This document shows, one piece after another, positions 17,054 to 26,974 of a DNA stretch of 64,000 nt. The translations under genes were made by a program, and so were the position numbers. Source of the DNA: Streptomyces sp. CGMCC 4.7035 (GTDB taxonomy: Bacteria; Actinomycetota; Actinomycetes; Streptomycetales; Streptomycetaceae); assembly GCF_031583065.1 (NCBI RefSeq), contig NZ_CP134053.1, positions 5,993,001-6,057,000 on the forward strand, read 5' to 3'. Numbering within the stretch: position 1 is the first letter of the stretch; each line of letters begins with the position of its first letter. Below the pieces are notes generated by a model that was not told the DNA's origin, did not search any database, and saw only the letters and a program-made list of their open reading frames with translations.

Positions 17054-17120
17054 ACGAGCAGCTTAGAGAGACAGCAACCTTGATCACTACCGCGTTCACT
17101 ACCGCGGGCGGTACCTCGAA

Positions 17121-17876
17121 CTAGCGAACGGGAAGCCCCGCCCCCCGCAGCGTCTCCTTCACCTCGCCGATCCGCAGGTCGCCGAAGTGGAACACGGACG
17201 CCGCCAGCACCGCGTCCGCGCCCGCGGCGATGGCCGGCGGGAAGTCGGCCAGCCTGCCCGCGCCGCCCGAGGCGATCACCGGGACCGTCACGTGCTTGCG
17301 GACGGCCGCGATCATCTCCAGGTCGTAGCCGTCCTTCGTGCCGTCCGCGTCCATCGAGTTGAGCAGGATCTCGCCCGCGCCCAGCTCGGCGGCCCGGTGC
17401 GCCCACTCGACGGCGTCGATGCCGGTGCCGCGACGGCCGCCGTGGGTGGTCACCTCGAACGAACCGGACTCGGTCCGCCGCGCGTCCACCGACAGGACCA
17501 GCACCTGGCGGCCGAAGCGCTCCGCGATCTCCCGGATCAGGTCCGGGCGGGCGATCGCGGCCGTGTTGACGCCCACCTTGTCGGCGCCCGCCCGCAGCAA
17601 CTTGTCCACGTCCTCGGCCGTACGGACGCCACCGCCGACCGTCAGCGGGATGAACACCTGCTCGGCGGTGCGGCGCACCACGTCGTACGTCGTCTCGCGG
17701 TTGCCCGAGGACGCGGTGATGTCCAGGAACGTCAGCTCGTCGGCGCCCTCGGCGTCGTACACCTTGGCCATCTCGACGGGGTCACCCGCGTCGCGCAGGT
17801 TCTGGAAGTTGACGCCCTTGACGACCCGGCCGTTGTCCACGTCCAGGCAGGGGATGACTCGGACCGCCAGGGTCAT
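17121..17876 (-). CDS. hisF: Imidazole glycerol phosphate synthase, cyclase subunit
   Basis: HisF joins ammonia from HisH with PRFAR to give imidazole glycerol phosphate and AICAR. It is 251 residues, ATG start at 17876. D12 in [15 protein letters not shown] and the Asp in LVLSVDARR are the catalytic pair. The duplicated half-barrel phosphate sites (VGGGVRT and SGGAGRLAD) are intact. It lies 30 bases after the RidA gene and is the last his gene in this run; downstream comes the toxin/antitoxin insertion. Confidence 0.97.
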   Translation of the reverse strand: MTLAVRVIPCLDVDNGRVVKGVNFQNLRDAGDPVEMAKVYDAEGADELTFLDITASSGNRETTYDVVRRTAEQVFIPLTVGGGVRTAEDVDKLLRAGADKVGVNTAAIARPDLIREIAERFGRQVLVLSVDARRTESGSFEVTTHGGRRGTGIDAVEWAHRAAELGAGEILLNSMDADGTKDGYDLEMIAAVRKHVTVPVIASGGAGRLADFPPAIAAGADAVLAASVFHFGDLRIGEVKETLRGAGLPVR

Positions 17877-17906
17877 GACTTCACGGCTCCTCTGAATGTT
17901 CTGCTT

Positions 17907-18296
17907 CTAGCCTCGGAAGGCTTCCAGTTCCACTTCGACCAGGATGCGCGGGTCGACGAAGCCCTCCACGACCAGCAGGGTCGCCACCGGGCGCACGGAG
18001 TCGAAGACCTCCTTGTGGGCCCGGCCCACGGCGTCCACGTCCCGCGCATGGGTCAGGTACATCCGCGTACGGATCACGGACTCGATCCCGAGCCCGAACT
18101 CACCGATCGCATCGACGGCGCTGGTGAACGCCACCTTCGCCTGCTCGTACGGGTCGCCCTCCCCGTACAGCACGCTGCCCTTGAAGGCCGACGTACCGGC
18201 CACCAGCACACGGTCGCCGGCCGCGACGGCGCGTGCGAAACCGAAAGACTCTTCCCAGGGACTCCCGCTCTGCACGCGCCGCACGGCATCGCTCAT
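17907..18296 (-). CDS. RidA family protein
   Basis: A 129-residue protein. ATG 18296 overlaps the priA stop (ATGA). RidA/YjgF proteins hydrolyse reactive enamine/imine intermediates, protecting PLP enzymes. Family features are [45 protein letters not shown] with the substrate-binding Arg, and the C-terminal [19 protein letters not shown]. Its place within the his operon is conserved in streptomycetes; whether it serves histidine synthesis specifically is unknown. Confidence 0.9.
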   Translation of the reverse strand: MSDAVRRVQSGSPWEESFGFARAVAAGDRVLVAGTSAFKGSVLYGEGDPYEQAKVAFTSAVDAIGEFGLGIESVIRTRMYLTHARDVDAVGRAHKEVFDSVRPVATLLVVEGFVDPRILVEVELEAFRG

Positions 18297-19018
18297 GACG
18301 ACACAGCCTCCAAAGCCTCTTCCAGGGTGAACGCCTTCGCGTACAGCGCCTTCCCGACGATGGCGCCCTCCACACCGAGAGGTACCAGGCCGGCGATGGC
18401 ACGGAGGTCGTCGAGCGACGACACGCCGCCGGAGGCCACGACCGGACGGTCCGTCGCCGCGCACACGTTCTTCAGCAGCTCCAGGTTCGGGCCCTGGAGG
18501 GTGCCGTCCTTCGCGATGTCGGTGACGACGTACCGCGCGCAGCCTTCCTTGTCGAGGCGCTCCAGCGTCTCGTAGAGGTCGCCGCCGTCGCGGGTCCAGC
18601 CGCGGCCGCGGAGCGTGGTGCCCCGGACGTCGAGGCCCACCGCGATCTTGTCTCCGTGCTCGGCGATGACCTTGGCGACCCACTCCGGGGTCTCCAGGGC
18701 GGCGGTGCCCAGGTTCACGCGCGTGCAGCCGGTGGCCAGGGCGGCGGCCAGGGTGTCGTCGTCCCGGATGCCGCCGGACAGCTCCACCTTGATGTCCATG
18801 GCCTTGGTCACCTCGGCGATCAGCGCGCGGTTGTCGCCGGTGCCGAACGCCGCGTCCAGGTCGACCAGGTGCAGCCACTCGGCGCCCGCCCGCTGCCAGG
18901 CCAGGGCGGCCTCCAGCGGGGAGCCGTAGGAGGTCTCCGTGCCGGACTCGCCGTGCACGAGGCGGACCGCCTGACCGTCGCGGACGTCGACGGCGGGGAG
19001 GAGTTCGAGCTTGGCCAT
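18293..19018 (-). CDS. priA: PriA, bifunctional HisA/TrpF isomerase
   Basis: A 241-residue TIM barrel that isomerises ProFAR to PRFAR (histidine, HisA reaction). In actinobacteria lacking trpF it also isomerises PRA to CdRP (tryptophan, TrpF reaction). D11 in [15 protein letters not shown] is the catalytic acid/base, and the second Asp is in [15 protein letters not shown]. The phosphate sites SGGIRDDD and SGGVSSLDD are present. No separate trpF occurs among the trp genes here, which supports the dual role; that conclusion rests on established work on Streptomyces and Mycobacterium PriA. The ATG is 4 bases before the hisH stop region. Confidence 0.95.
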   Translation of the reverse strand: MAKLELLPAVDVRDGQAVRLVHGESGTETSYGSPLEAALAWQRAGAEWLHLVDLDAAFGTGDNRALIAEVTKAMDIKVELSGGIRDDDTLAAALATGCTRVNLGTAALETPEWVAKVIAEHGDKIAVGLDVRGTTLRGRGWTRDGGDLYETLERLDKEGCARYVVTDIAKDGTLQGPNLELLKNVCAATDRPVVASGGVSSLDDLRAIAGLVPLGVEGAIVGKALYAKAFTLEEALEAVSS

Positions 19019-19021
19019 GGT

Positions 19022-19663
19022 CTACAGGGTTCCGATCCAGTTGGTGAGCAGCTGCGCTCCGGCGTCGCCGGACTTCTCGGGGTGGAACTGCGTGGCCCAC
19101 AGGGCGCCGTTCTCGACGGCCGCCACGAAGGGCTTGCCGTGCGTCGACCAGGTCACCTTCGGGGCGTGCATCCTTGAGTTGAGCGTCTCCATGGCCCAGT
19201 CGTGGACGGCGTAGGAGTGCACGAAGTAGAAGCGCGCGTCCGCGTCCAGACCGGCGAACAGCTCCGAGTCGGCCGGCGCCTCGACGGTATTCCAGCCCAT
19301 GTGGGGCACGATGTCGGCCTGGAGCGGCTCGACCGAGCCGGGCCACTCGTCGAGGCCCTCGGTCTCCACGCCGTGCTCGATGCCGCGCGCGAACAGGATC
19401 TGCATGCCGACGCAGATACCCATCACGGGACGGCCGCCGGCCAGGCGACGCTCGATGATCCAGTCACCGCGCGCTTCCTTCAGGCCGTGCATGCAGGCGG
19501 CGAAGGCGCCGACACCCGGCACCAGCAGACCGTCCGCGTTCATGGCCTTGTCGTAGTCGCGGGTGATCTCGACGTCGGCTCCCGTGCGCGCGAGGGCGCG
19601 CTCGGCGGAGCGGACGTTGCCGAAGCCGTAGTCGAAGACCACGACCTTCCTGGGACCGCTCAA
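19022..19663 (-). CDS. hisH: Imidazole glycerol phosphate synthase, glutaminase subunit
   Basis: HisH hydrolyses glutamine and channels ammonia to HisF. It has class I amidotransferase motifs: [10 protein letters not shown], the nucleophile Cys in [10 protein letters not shown], and the His-Glu pair in [12 protein letters not shown] 19663 is preferred because GGAGG lies 7 bases upstream and TTGA overlaps the stop of the small ORF before it. GTG 19669, often the default choice, has the GGAGG only 1 base away. The length is 213 or 215 residues accordingly. Confidence 0.93.
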   Translation of the reverse strand: MSGPRKVVVFDYGFGNVRSAERALARTGADVEITRDYDKAMNADGLLVPGVGAFAACMHGLKEARGDWIIERRLAGGRPVMGICVGMQILFARGIEHGVETEGLDEWPGSVEPLQADIVPHMGWNTVEAPADSELFAGLDADARFYFVHSYAVHDWAMETLNSRMHAPKVTWSTHGKPFVAAVENGALWATQFHPEKSGDAGAQLLTNWIGTL

Positions 19664-19824
19664 TTCCACACCTCCAACCGGAGGATGCCCGCGACCAGGC
19701 ACATCGCCGCGCCGATCGAGAGCAGCACGATGAGGCTCCTGGGCATCTGCTGCTTGGCGAAGGAGATGATGCCGCCGACGAGGAAGAGGCCGACGACGAT
19801 CAGTACGGTGGACAGTCCGTTCAT
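19660..19824 (-). CDS. Small two-segment membrane protein between hisB and hisH
   Basis: An unlabelled 54-codon ORF, ATG 19824 to TGA 19660-19662. It begins 4 bases after the hisB stop and overlaps the hisH start, so it is fully embedded in the operon. The product has two hydrophobic segments ([18 protein letters not shown], 5-22; [19 protein letters not shown], 30-48) joined by a short basic loop AKQQMPR. Only the operon position and the clean hydrophobic pattern support it; I do not recognise a named family. It could tether or regulate the pathway at the membrane, or couple translation of hisB to hisH. Confidence 0.8.
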   Translation of the reverse strand: MNGLSTVLIVVGLFLVGGIISFAKQQMPRSLIVLLSIGAAMCLVAGILRLEVWN

Positions 19825-19828
19825 GGCT

Positions 19829-20422
19829 CTACAGCGCGCCCTTCGTGGAGGGAAGGATGCCGGCCGCGCGCGGGTCGCGCTCGCTCGCGTAGCGCAGTGC
19901 CCGCGCCAGCGCCTTGAACTGGCACTCGACGATGTGGTGCGCGTTGCGCCCGTACGGCACGTGCACGTGCAGCGCGATCTGCGCCTGGGCGACGAAGGAC
20001 TCCAGGATGTGCCGGGTCATCGTGGTGTCGTACTCGCCGATCATCGGCGCCATGTTCTCGGGCTCGGTGTGCACGAGGTACGGGCGGCCCGACAGGTCGA
20101 CCGTCACCTGGGCGAGCGACTCGTCCAGCGGGACCGTGCAGTTGCCGAAGCGGTAGATGCCCACCTTGTCGCCGAGCGCCTGCTTGAAGGCGGCGCCGAG
20201 CGCGAGGGCGGTGTCCTCGATGGTGTGGTGGGAGTCGATGTGGAGATCGCCCTCGGTCTTCACCGTCAGGTCGAACAGACCGTGCCGGCCGAGCTGGTCG
20301 AGCATGTGGTCGTAGAAGCCGACGCCCGTCGCGATGTCGGTCCTGCCGGTGCCGTCGAGGTCTATCTCGACGACGACCGACGTCTCCTTGGTGGTGCGCT
20401 CCACGCGTCCTACGCGGCTCAT
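19829..20422 (-). CDS. hisB: Imidazoleglycerol-phosphate dehydratase
   Basis: HisB dehydrates imidazole glycerol phosphate to imidazole acetol phosphate using manganese. The 197-residue, single-domain form (no phosphatase domain) has duplicated metal motifs DSHHTIED and NAHHIVE, and [13 protein letters not shown] near residue 33. ATG 20422 overlaps the hisC stop (ATGA). Confidence 0.97.
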   Translation of the reverse strand: MSRVGRVERTTKETSVVVEIDLDGTGRTDIATGVGFYDHMLDQLGRHGLFDLTVKTEGDLHIDSHHTIEDTALALGAAFKQALGDKVGIYRFGNCTVPLDESLAQVTVDLSGRPYLVHTEPENMAPMIGEYDTTMTRHILESFVAQAQIALHVHVPYGRNAHHIVECQFKALARALRYASERDPRAAGILPSTKGAL

Positions 20423-21558
20423 GCGCTCTGCTCCTTCGGGGGTGTGGGGGTGTCCCCCACAAAACTCAGTAGTTCACGGACCGCGTCGAGGAACGCGTCG
20501 TTCTCCTCCGGGGTTCCGGCGCTGACCCGCAGCCGGCCCGGTACGCCGTTGTCCCGGACCAGGACGCCCCGGTCGAGGATCTTCCGCCAGGCCTCGTGAG
20601 CGTCCGGGAAGCGCCCGAACTGCACGAAGTTCGCGTCGGACTCGGTGACCTCGTAGCCGATCGCGCGCAGTTCCGACACCAGCCGGTCCCGCTCCGCCTT
20701 GAGCTGCTCGACGTACTTCAGCAGGGTGTCGGTGTGCTCCAGGGCGGCCAGGGCCGTCGCCTGCGTGATCGCCGACAGGTGGTACGGCAGCCGTACGAGC
20801 TGGACGGCGTCCACAACCGCCGGGTGCGCGGCGAGATAGCCGAGGCGCAGGCCTGCGGCCCCGAACGCCTTCGACATCGTCCGCGAGACGACGAGATTCG
20901 GCCGACCTTCGATGAGCGGCAGCAGCGAGTCGCCGTGGCTGAACTCGATGTACGCCTCGTCCACGACGACCATCGACGGCTTCGCCGCCTGCGCGGCCTC
21001 GTACAGGGCGAGGACCGTCTCGGACGGAACCGCGTTGCCGGTGGGGTTGTTGGGAGTGGTGATGAAGACGACGTCGGGTCGGTTCTCGGCGATCGCCTTC
21101 TCGGCGGCGGCGAGATCGATGGTGAAATCGTCGTTGCGCGGGCCGGAGATCCAGCCGGTGCCCGTGCCGCGCGAGATGAGCGCGTGCATCGAGTACGACG
21201 GCTCGAAGCCGATCGCGGTACGCCCCGGTCCGCCGAAGGTCTGCAGCAGCTGCTGGATGACCTCGTTGGAGCCGTTGGCCGCCCAGACGTTCTCGACGCC
21301 GACCTGGTACTTGCCGGTCTTCGTCAGGTACTCGGCGAGCTTGGTGCGCAGTTCCACCGCGTCCCGGTCGGGGTAGCGGTTGAGGTCGCGGGCGGCCTCA
21401 CGCACCCGCTCGGCGATCCGTTCGACCAGCGGCTCGGGCAGCGGGTACGGGTTCTCGTTGGTGTTCAGCCGTACGGGGACGTCCAGTTGGGGAGCGCCGT
21501 AGGGGGTCTTGCCGCGCAGTTCGTCCCGGACGGGGAGATCGTCGATTCCGAAGCTCAC
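20419..21558 (-). CDS. hisC: Histidinol-phosphate aminotransferase
   Basis: HisC transfers an amino group from glutamate to imidazole acetol phosphate using PLP. It is 379 residues. GTG 21558 overlaps the hisD stop (GTGA). Fold type I motifs are [41 protein letters not shown], and the PLP lysine in [17 protein letters not shown]; the Arg near the C-terminus ([13 protein letters not shown]) binds the substrate carboxylate. Length is typical. Confidence 0.97.
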   Translation of the reverse strand: MSFGIDDLPVRDELRGKTPYGAPQLDVPVRLNTNENPYPLPEPLVERIAERVREAARDLNRYPDRDAVELRTKLAEYLTKTGKYQVGVENVWAANGSNEVIQQLLQTFGGPGRTAIGFEPSYSMHALISRGTGTGWISGPRNDDFTIDLAAAEKAIAENRPDVVFITTPNNPTGNAVPSETVLALYEAAQAAKPSMVVVDEAYIEFSHGDSLLPLIEGRPNLVVSRTMSKAFGAAGLRLGYLAAHPAVVDAVQLVRLPYHLSAITQATALAALEHTDTLLKYVEQLKAERDRLVSELRAIGYEVTESDANFVQFGRFPDAHEAWRKILDRGVLVRDNGVPGRLRVSAGTPEENDAFLDAVRELLSFVGDTPTPPKEQSA

Positions 21559-22880
21559 TTGCTCTCTGGCACCTTCCAACCGAACCTTGCCTTGATCGCC
21601 GCGCCGTGTGCCGGCAGGTCCTCCGCCTCCGCCAGCGTCACCACGTGGTGGGCGACCTCGGCCAGTGCGTCCTTCGTGTAGTCGACGATGTGGATGCCGC
21701 GCAGGAAGGACTGGACGGACAGACCCGAGGAGTGGCAGGCGCAGCCCCCGGTCGGCAGTACGTGGTTGGAGCCGGCGGCGTAGTCGCCCAGCGACACCGG
21801 CGCCCAGGGGCCGACGAAGATCGCACCGGCGTTGCGTACCCGGTCGGCGACCGCGGCGGCGTCGGCCGTCTGGATCTCCAGGTGCTCCGCGCCGTACGCG
21901 TCGACCACCCGGAGGCCCTCGTCGATGCCGTCGACCAGCACGATCGCGGACTGCTTGCCCGCGAGTGCCGGGCGGATCCGGTCCTCGATGTGTTTGGTGG
22001 CCCCGACCTGCGGCTCCAGTTCCTTCTCCACCGCGTCCGCGAGCTCGACGGAGTCGGTGACGAGCACGGCGGCCGCCAGCGGGTCGTGCTCGGCCTGGCT
22101 GATCAGGTCCGAGGCGACGTGCACCGGGTCGGCGGTCTCGTCCGCGAGGACCGCGATCTCGGTGGGACCGGCCTCGGTGTCGATGCCGATCTTGCCGGTG
22201 TAGTAGCGCTTGGCCGCGGCGACCCAGATGTTGCCGGGGCCGGTGACCATATTGGCGGGCGCGCAGGACTCGGTGCCGTGGGCGAACATCGCGACCGCGG
22301 TCGCGCCGCCCGCCGCGTACACCTCGTCGACGCCGAGCAGGGCGCAGGCGGCGAGGATCGTCGGGTGCGGCAGTCCCCCGAAGTCGGCCTGGGCCGGGGA
22401 GGCGAGGGCGATCGACGCGACGCCGGCCTCCTGCGCGGGCACGACGTTCATGACGACGGACGACGGGTAGACGGACCGTCCGCCCGGGGCATACAGGCCC
22501 ACGCGCTCGACCGGCACCCACTTCTCGGTGACCGAGCCGCCGGACACGACCTGGGTGGTGTGCGTGGTGCGACGCTGTTCGCGGTGGACGAGGCGGGCGC
22601 GGCGGATGGACTCCTCCAGGGCCGCGCGCACGGCGGGGTCGAGCTGCTCCAGCGCGTCGCTGAGCGCCCGGGCGGGGACCCGTACGGATTCCAGCCGCAC
22701 TCCGTCGAACTTCTCGGCGAAGTCGATCAGCGCCGCGTCGCCCCGATGATGCACGGCTTCGCAGATCGGACGCACCTTCTCGAGGGCGGCCTGAACGTCG
22801 AAGTCGGCTCGGGGCAGCAGGTCACGCAGGGCGGGCCCCTCGGGGAGGGCGTCGCCGCGCAGATCGATTCGAGAGATCAC
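21555..22880 (-). CDS. hisD: Histidinol dehydrogenase
   Basis: HisD oxidises L-histidinol to L-histidine in two NAD-dependent steps with zinc. It is 441 residues, GTG start at 22880 (ISRIDLRGD). Signatures are [45 protein letters not shown], the zinc and catalytic residues in LISQAEHDP and GAEHLEIQT, and [11 protein letters not shown]. It is the first gene of the his run; a 10-bp-arm palindrome lies 39-61 bases before its start. Confidence 0.97.
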   Translation of the reverse strand: MISRIDLRGDALPEGPALRDLLPRADFDVQAALEKVRPICEAVHHRGDAALIDFAEKFDGVRLESVRVPARALSDALEQLDPAVRAALEESIRRARLVHREQRRTTHTTQVVSGGSVTEKWVPVERVGLYAPGGRSVYPSSVVMNVVPAQEAGVASIALASPAQADFGGLPHPTILAACALLGVDEVYAAGGATAVAMFAHGTESCAPANMVTGPGNIWVAAAKRYYTGKIGIDTEAGPTEIAVLADETADPVHVASDLISQAEHDPLAAAVLVTDSVELADAVEKELEPQVGATKHIEDRIRPALAGKQSAIVLVDGIDEGLRVVDAYGAEHLEIQTADAAAVADRVRNAGAIFVGPWAPVSLGDYAAGSNHVLPTGGCACHSSGLSVQSFLRGIHIVDYTKDALAEVAHHVVTLAEAEDLPAHGAAIKARFGWKVPESK

Positions 22881-23346
22881 GGGGCCAATTCTCTCAGACG
22901 GCGATGCCCGGCCGGGCGTCCGTATCAGTGGCTGATACGGAGCGTGGGCGGGCGGACGGTCTCCGTGGCGAGGCGAACCAGTCGGGCGGTGCGCACGGCA
23001 CCGGGGCAGGGGCGCCGGCCCGAACCGGTCCCGTGGTGCGCACGGCATGGCATCCGCCCGAGCCGCGGCCGGTGGCCCGCGCGGCGGATGGGAGTCGACC
23101 CCGGCCGGCCACGCGCGGCACCGGGCCGGACCGCGGGCCCGAACACGTGGGAGCGGCACCCGAGAGCGGACCGGTTCCGCACGGCGGGTAGCGGTCGGCC
23201 GGATTCCGCAGGTCCCGGTATGGCCGGATTCCGATAGCCGAAACGGCACCCGGAAGATCACCTTCACCAGTAGCGTTCGACCCGTCACACAGCGGGCATG
23301 AACGGTCGTACAAACCCGCGAGTAGTTGGGGGAGGAAGGAAGTGCC
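22881..23346. other. Divergent intergenic region, no gene seen
   Basis: 466 bases between hisD (minus) and the solenoid membrane protein (plus). Open frames here have no ribosome-binding sites and atypical composition. Besides the palindrome at 22919-22941 I see only GC-rich sequence and, at 23331-23340, a GGGGGAGGAAGG ribosome-binding site for the plus-strand gene. Confidence 0.6.
22919..22941. promoter_or_regulatory. Palindrome upstream of hisD, possible operator
   Basis: TCCGTATCAG, 3 bases (TGG), then its exact complement CTGATACGGA. The centre is about 50 bases upstream of the hisD start, where a repressor could overlap the promoter. No known regulator consensus was recognised. Confidence 0.45.
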
Positions 23347-24927
23347 GTGACCGAGGGTGCCGGCATCCGCACCGGGGACCTGCCGGACGATCTGACCGCC
23401 GCCGAGGCCGGCATGTGGCAGGCCTTCCGCAACGGCAGCGTGTTCGACCTGCGCAGCGGGGACACGACCGTGGACGATCCGCACGGCGGCCACCCCTGGG
23501 GCCCCGAGCGCAGCGTGCGCGCGCGGATCGTGGCGTGGCTGCTCCTGGACGGGCCGCCCGCGCTGGCGGGACGGGTGTCCTCGCTGAAGCTGACCGGTGT
23601 GCAGATCATGGACACGCTGGATCTCGCGGGCGGCACGATCGTGCCGTACGTGGAGCTGAAGGGCTGCCGGTTCGAGAAGGAGATCCTGCTGCCGGAGGCC
23701 CGCTTCACGACCATACGGCTGGTGGACTGCTCGGTGCCTCGCCTGGAGGCCGCGCGGGTGCACACGGAGGGCGATCTGCATCTGCCGCGCTGCCGCTTCC
23801 ACAACGGCGTACGGCTCACCGACGCGCACATAGGCACGGACCTGCTGCTCAACCAGGCCGTCGTCTACCGGGACCGGCGCGGCTGTTCGATCACCGCGGA
23901 CGGGATGACGGTCGGACAGGACTTGCAGGCCGAGATGCTGGAGTCGCACGGCGAGCTGAGCCTGCGCGGCGCCAAGGTCGGTGTCTCGCTGAGTCTGCGC
24001 GGCGCCCGGCTGACCAACCCCTATACCCGGCTGGCGCTGAACGCCCCTCAGCTGACGGTGGAGCGGACGCTGTATCTGACCCCGGCGGGCGTCGGCAATC
24101 CGCTGCTGACCAGCGGCACCACGCCCGCCCGCGGGACGCGGGTGCAGCGGTTCGAGTGCCGGGGCGGAATCCGGCTGGACGACGGACGGTTCGGGGACGC
24201 GGTCGACCTGGAGCAGGCCCGGTTCGTCCTCGCCGACGACCAGGAGGTGTCGCTGCGCCGGGTCCAGACGCCCGAGCTGCGCTTCCTGGGCGAGCGGCCC
24301 GAACACGGCAGGGTGATCCTGTCGGGCGCGCGGACCGTGAACCTGGTCGACCGCTGGACGAGCTGGCCCGGCCTCGGCAACCTGCACATGGGCGGCTTCA
24401 CCTACGAGAACCTCGTGCCGCAGGACGCCTTCCCGCTCGCCCGGCGCCTGGAGTGGGTGGCCGCGGCGACCGCCGAGTACAACCCGGAGCCGTACGAGCG
24501 GCTGGCGACCGTGCTGCGCAGTTCCGGGGAGGACGAGGACGCGCGCGAGGTGCTGCTCGCCAAGCAGCGGCGGCGCCGCGAGACGTTGCCGTTCGCGGCC
24601 AAGCTGTGGGGGTACGCGCAGGACTGGACGGTCGCCTACGGGTACCGGCCCGGCCGGGCGGCGGTGTGGATGGCGGTGTTGTGGGCGGCGGCGTCGATCG
24701 CCTTCTCGCACGCGAGCCACCCCCCGGTCGACAAGGACGCGCACCCACCGTGGAATCCCTCGCTGTTCGCCCTGGACCTGCTGTTGCCCGTCATCGACCT
24801 CGGCCAGGCGGGCCAGTGGCAGCTGAGGGGCGGCTGGCAGTGGGTGTCGACAGCGGTGATCCTCCTGGGCTGGATCCTGGCGACGACGGTCGCGGCGGGA
24901 GCCACGCGGCTGCTGCGACGCGGCTGA
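23347..24927 (+). CDS. Beta-solenoid (pentapeptide-like) membrane-associated protein
   Basis: A 526-residue protein, GTG 23347 with GGAGGAAGG upstream. Residues about 70-380 consist of irregular repeats of roughly 20 residues of the kind LxLxGAxIxGxLxL (for example [20 protein letters not shown]), predicting a right-handed beta-helix related to pentapeptide-repeat proteins. The C-terminus has two hydrophobic segments (about 437-457 and 495-515) separated by a loop with [12 protein letters not shown]. Streptomycete relatives are sometimes labelled membrane-associated oxidoreductase, but I see no cofactor motif that supports that name. Function unknown. Confidence 0.8.
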   Translation: MTEGAGIRTGDLPDDLTAAEAGMWQAFRNGSVFDLRSGDTTVDDPHGGHPWGPERSVRARIVAWLLLDGPPALAGRVSSLKLTGVQIMDTLDLAGGTIVPYVELKGCRFEKEILLPEARFTTIRLVDCSVPRLEAARVHTEGDLHLPRCRFHNGVRLTDAHIGTDLLLNQAVVYRDRRGCSITADGMTVGQDLQAEMLESHGELSLRGAKVGVSLSLRGARLTNPYTRLALNAPQLTVERTLYLTPAGVGNPLLTSGTTPARGTRVQRFECRGGIRLDDGRFGDAVDLEQARFVLADDQEVSLRRVQTPELRFLGERPEHGRVILSGARTVNLVDRWTSWPGLGNLHMGGFTYENLVPQDAFPLARRLEWVAAATAEYNPEPYERLATVLRSSGEDEDAREVLLAKQRRRRETLPFAAKLWGYAQDWTVAYGYRPGRAAVWMAVLWAAASIAFSHASHPPVDKDAHPPWNPSLFALDLLLPVIDLGQAGQWQLRGGWQWVSTAVILLGWILATTVAAGATRLLRRG

Positions 24928-25011
24928 GGGCCCCACGGCCACCGACCGGCCCGATGGACGCATAGGGGCCCAACAGCGACCAAACAGGCATCCTTTACCC
25001 ACTCTTGACTG

Positions 25012-25040
25012 TTGACCCTACAACCAAAACGGGTTATGGA
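25012..25040 (+). promoter_or_regulatory. Probable sigma-70-type promoter
   Basis: TTGACC (25012-25017), a 17-base spacer, and TATGGA (25035-25040) fit the housekeeping (HrdB) consensus. Transcription would begin near 25047, about 30 bases before ATG 25076. Confidence 0.55.
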
Positions 25041-25075
25041 ATCGGGCTGGCGTGTCCCCGACCTGCGGCTTTTCA

Positions 25076-26188
25076 ATGGTCGACACCATGGCACTGATGC
25101 GCGCCTTCCTCCGCACTGTCCGGGAGCGCTCCGATGCCCTCGAGGCACCGGGGAAGATCCGGAACCCCTCGCGCCGCGCCGACGGGCTGCCCGCGGACGA
25201 CGAGGTCCTGCTCGACGCGCCCGACGAGCGCCTCGCCCCCGCGCTGGTCGCGGCGGGTCGCGGCGACTACGGGCCGACGGCCGAGCTGCTCGCGGCCACG
25301 CGGGAGGCCGCCGAGTGGGAGGACCGCGACCGGTACGTGGTGCGGCTCGCCGCCTTCGCGCGCTCGCGCGACGAGTGGTTCGCGGACTGGTGCGCCGCCG
25401 CTCCGAACGATCCGGACGCCTTGCTGGTCAAGGCGGAGCTGGCGGTGGCCCGCGGCTGGCAGTCCCCGGCCCGCACCGAACTCCTGCGCGAGGTCGGCCC
25501 GTTGATCGAGGCGGCGGCCGAGGGCGATCCCCGCGATCCGGTGCCCTGGCGCGTGGCGCTCGACCACGCGCGCGGCACCGACGCGGGCCACGCCGAGTAC
25601 GAGCGGCTGTGGGGCGAGGCCATACGCCGCTCTCCACACCACTACGGCTGCCATGTCGCGGCTCTCCAGTACCTGTCGGGTGCCTGCCGTGCCCAGTGGG
25701 TGAAGACCCCGCACGGCCCCGGTGGCTCCCACGAGGAGTGCCTCGACTTCGCCGAGACCGCCGCGCAGGACTCGCCGCCCGGATCCCTGGTACAGGCGCT
25801 GCCGGTACGCGCGGCCTTCAAGTACCTGACGGAGGGCGACGGGGCGGTCGTGGCCCGGGGCCGGCTCGACGCGGCCGCGGACCGGGCGATCGCGTTGTCG
25901 TCTCGGTACGCGCCGGCCGACCCGTGGCCCGCGGAGGTCCGCAATCTGCTCACCTTCGTCCTGGTCGCGCTGGAGCGCTGGGAGGACGCGTCGACCCAAT
26001 TGCGCATGATCGGCCCGTACGCCACGTCGTTCCCCTGGGACCGGGTCTCCGACGACCCGCTGGGCCGGTTCCTGGACGTGCGGAACCGTGTCCGCCTGCG
26101 GGTCACCTCGCCGAAACCGCCCCGTTCGGCAAGGCTTCCTCTCCCACGGAGTGAGCACGCCGGCCACGCGACCTTCTGCGACCATTAG
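25076..26188 (+). CDS. Hypothetical helical-repeat (TPR-like) protein
   Basis: About 370 residues from ATG 25076 (VDTMALMRAFLRTVRERS); ATG 25088 or GTG 25052 are alternatives, none with a good ribosome-binding site. The sequence is a soluble, helix-rich chain with AALVAAGRGDYGPTAELL, DALLVKAELAVARGW and NLLTFVLVALERWEDASTQL, a TPR-like helix-turn-helix pattern. It has many Trp and Asp/Arg residues and no catalytic motif. No named family is claimed; a scaffold role is only a guess. Confidence 0.75.
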   Translation: MVDTMALMRAFLRTVRERSDALEAPGKIRNPSRRADGLPADDEVLLDAPDERLAPALVAAGRGDYGPTAELLAATREAAEWEDRDRYVVRLAAFARSRDEWFADWCAAAPNDPDALLVKAELAVARGWQSPARTELLREVGPLIEAAAEGDPRDPVPWRVALDHARGTDAGHAEYERLWGEAIRRSPHHYGCHVAALQYLSGACRAQWVKTPHGPGGSHEECLDFAETAAQDSPPGSLVQALPVRAAFKYLTEGDGAVVARGRLDAAADRAIALSSRYAPADPWPAEVRNLLTFVLVALERWEDASTQLRMIGPYATSFPWDRVSDDPLGRFLDVRNRVRLRVTSPKPPRSARLPLPRSEHAGHATFCDH

Positions 26189-26199
26189 GCTTTCCCGTC

Positions 26200-26940
26200 G
26201 TGACCACCGTCCGGCTCCCGCTCTTCCCGCTGAACTCGGTACTGTTCCCGGGGCTCGTGCTCCCGCTGAACGTCTTCGAGGAGCGCTATCGCGCCATGAT
26301 GCGCGACCTGCTGAAGACCCCCGAGGACGAACCGCGCCGCTTCGCCGTCGTCGCCATCCGCGACGGCCACGAGGTCGCGCCGAGTGCCCCCGGCATGCCG
26401 GACCCGACGGCCCAGCCCGCGCGCGGACCCGCGGCGGGCTTCGGGGCCGACCCGGCCAAGACGTTCCACGCGGTGGGCTGCATCGCGGACGCGGCGACGA
26501 TCCGCGAACGGGCCGACGGCACGTTCGAGGTACTGGCCACGGGCACGACGCGCGTCCGTCTGCTCTCGGTGGACGCGTCGGGCGCGTATCTGACGGCCGA
26601 GTTGGAGGAGCTGCCGGAGGAGCCGGGCGACGAGGCGGGCGCGCTCGCCGAGGGGGTGCTGCGGGCCTTCCGGCAGTACCAGAAGCGGCTGGCGGGCGCG
26701 CGGGAGCGGTCCCTGTCGACGGGCGCGGAACTGCCGGACGAACCGGCGGTGGTGTCGTACCTGGTGGCGGCCGCGGTGATGCTGGACACGCCGACGAAGC
26801 AGCGGCTGCTCCAGGCGCCGGACACTGCCTCCCGCCTGCGTGACGAGCTGAAACTCCTTCGCTCGGAGACGGCGATCATCCGTAGTCTGCCGTCGTTGCC
26901 GGCGTCGGAACTGACGCGCGGTCCGACGAGCCTGAACTGA
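26200..26940 (+). CDS. LON peptidase substrate-binding domain protein
   Basis: A 246-residue protein starting at GTG 26200. The N-terminus LPLFPLNSVLFPGLVLPLNVFEERY is characteristic (split here: LPLFPLNSVLFPG, LVLPLNVFEERY) of the N-terminal domain of Lon proteases, found alone in many bacteria. The second half is helical (DEPAVVSYLVAAAVMLDTPTKQRLLQ...). No AAA or protease domain follows. Such stand-alone domains may recruit substrates for proteolysis, but this is untested. A TAGGCT at 26186-26191 suggests near-leaderless transcription. Confidence 0.88.
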   Translation: MTTVRLPLFPLNSVLFPGLVLPLNVFEERYRAMMRDLLKTPEDEPRRFAVVAIRDGHEVAPSAPGMPDPTAQPARGPAAGFGADPAKTFHAVGCIADAATIRERADGTFEVLATGTTRVRLLSVDASGAYLTAELEELPEEPGDEAGALAEGVLRAFRQYQKRLAGARERSLSTGAELPDEPAVVSYLVAAAVMLDTPTKQRLLQAPDTASRLRDELKLLRSETAIIRSLPSLPASELTRGPTSLN

Positions 26941-26974
26941 CGCGGCACTCGGGGAACGGACGGGAACGGCCGGG

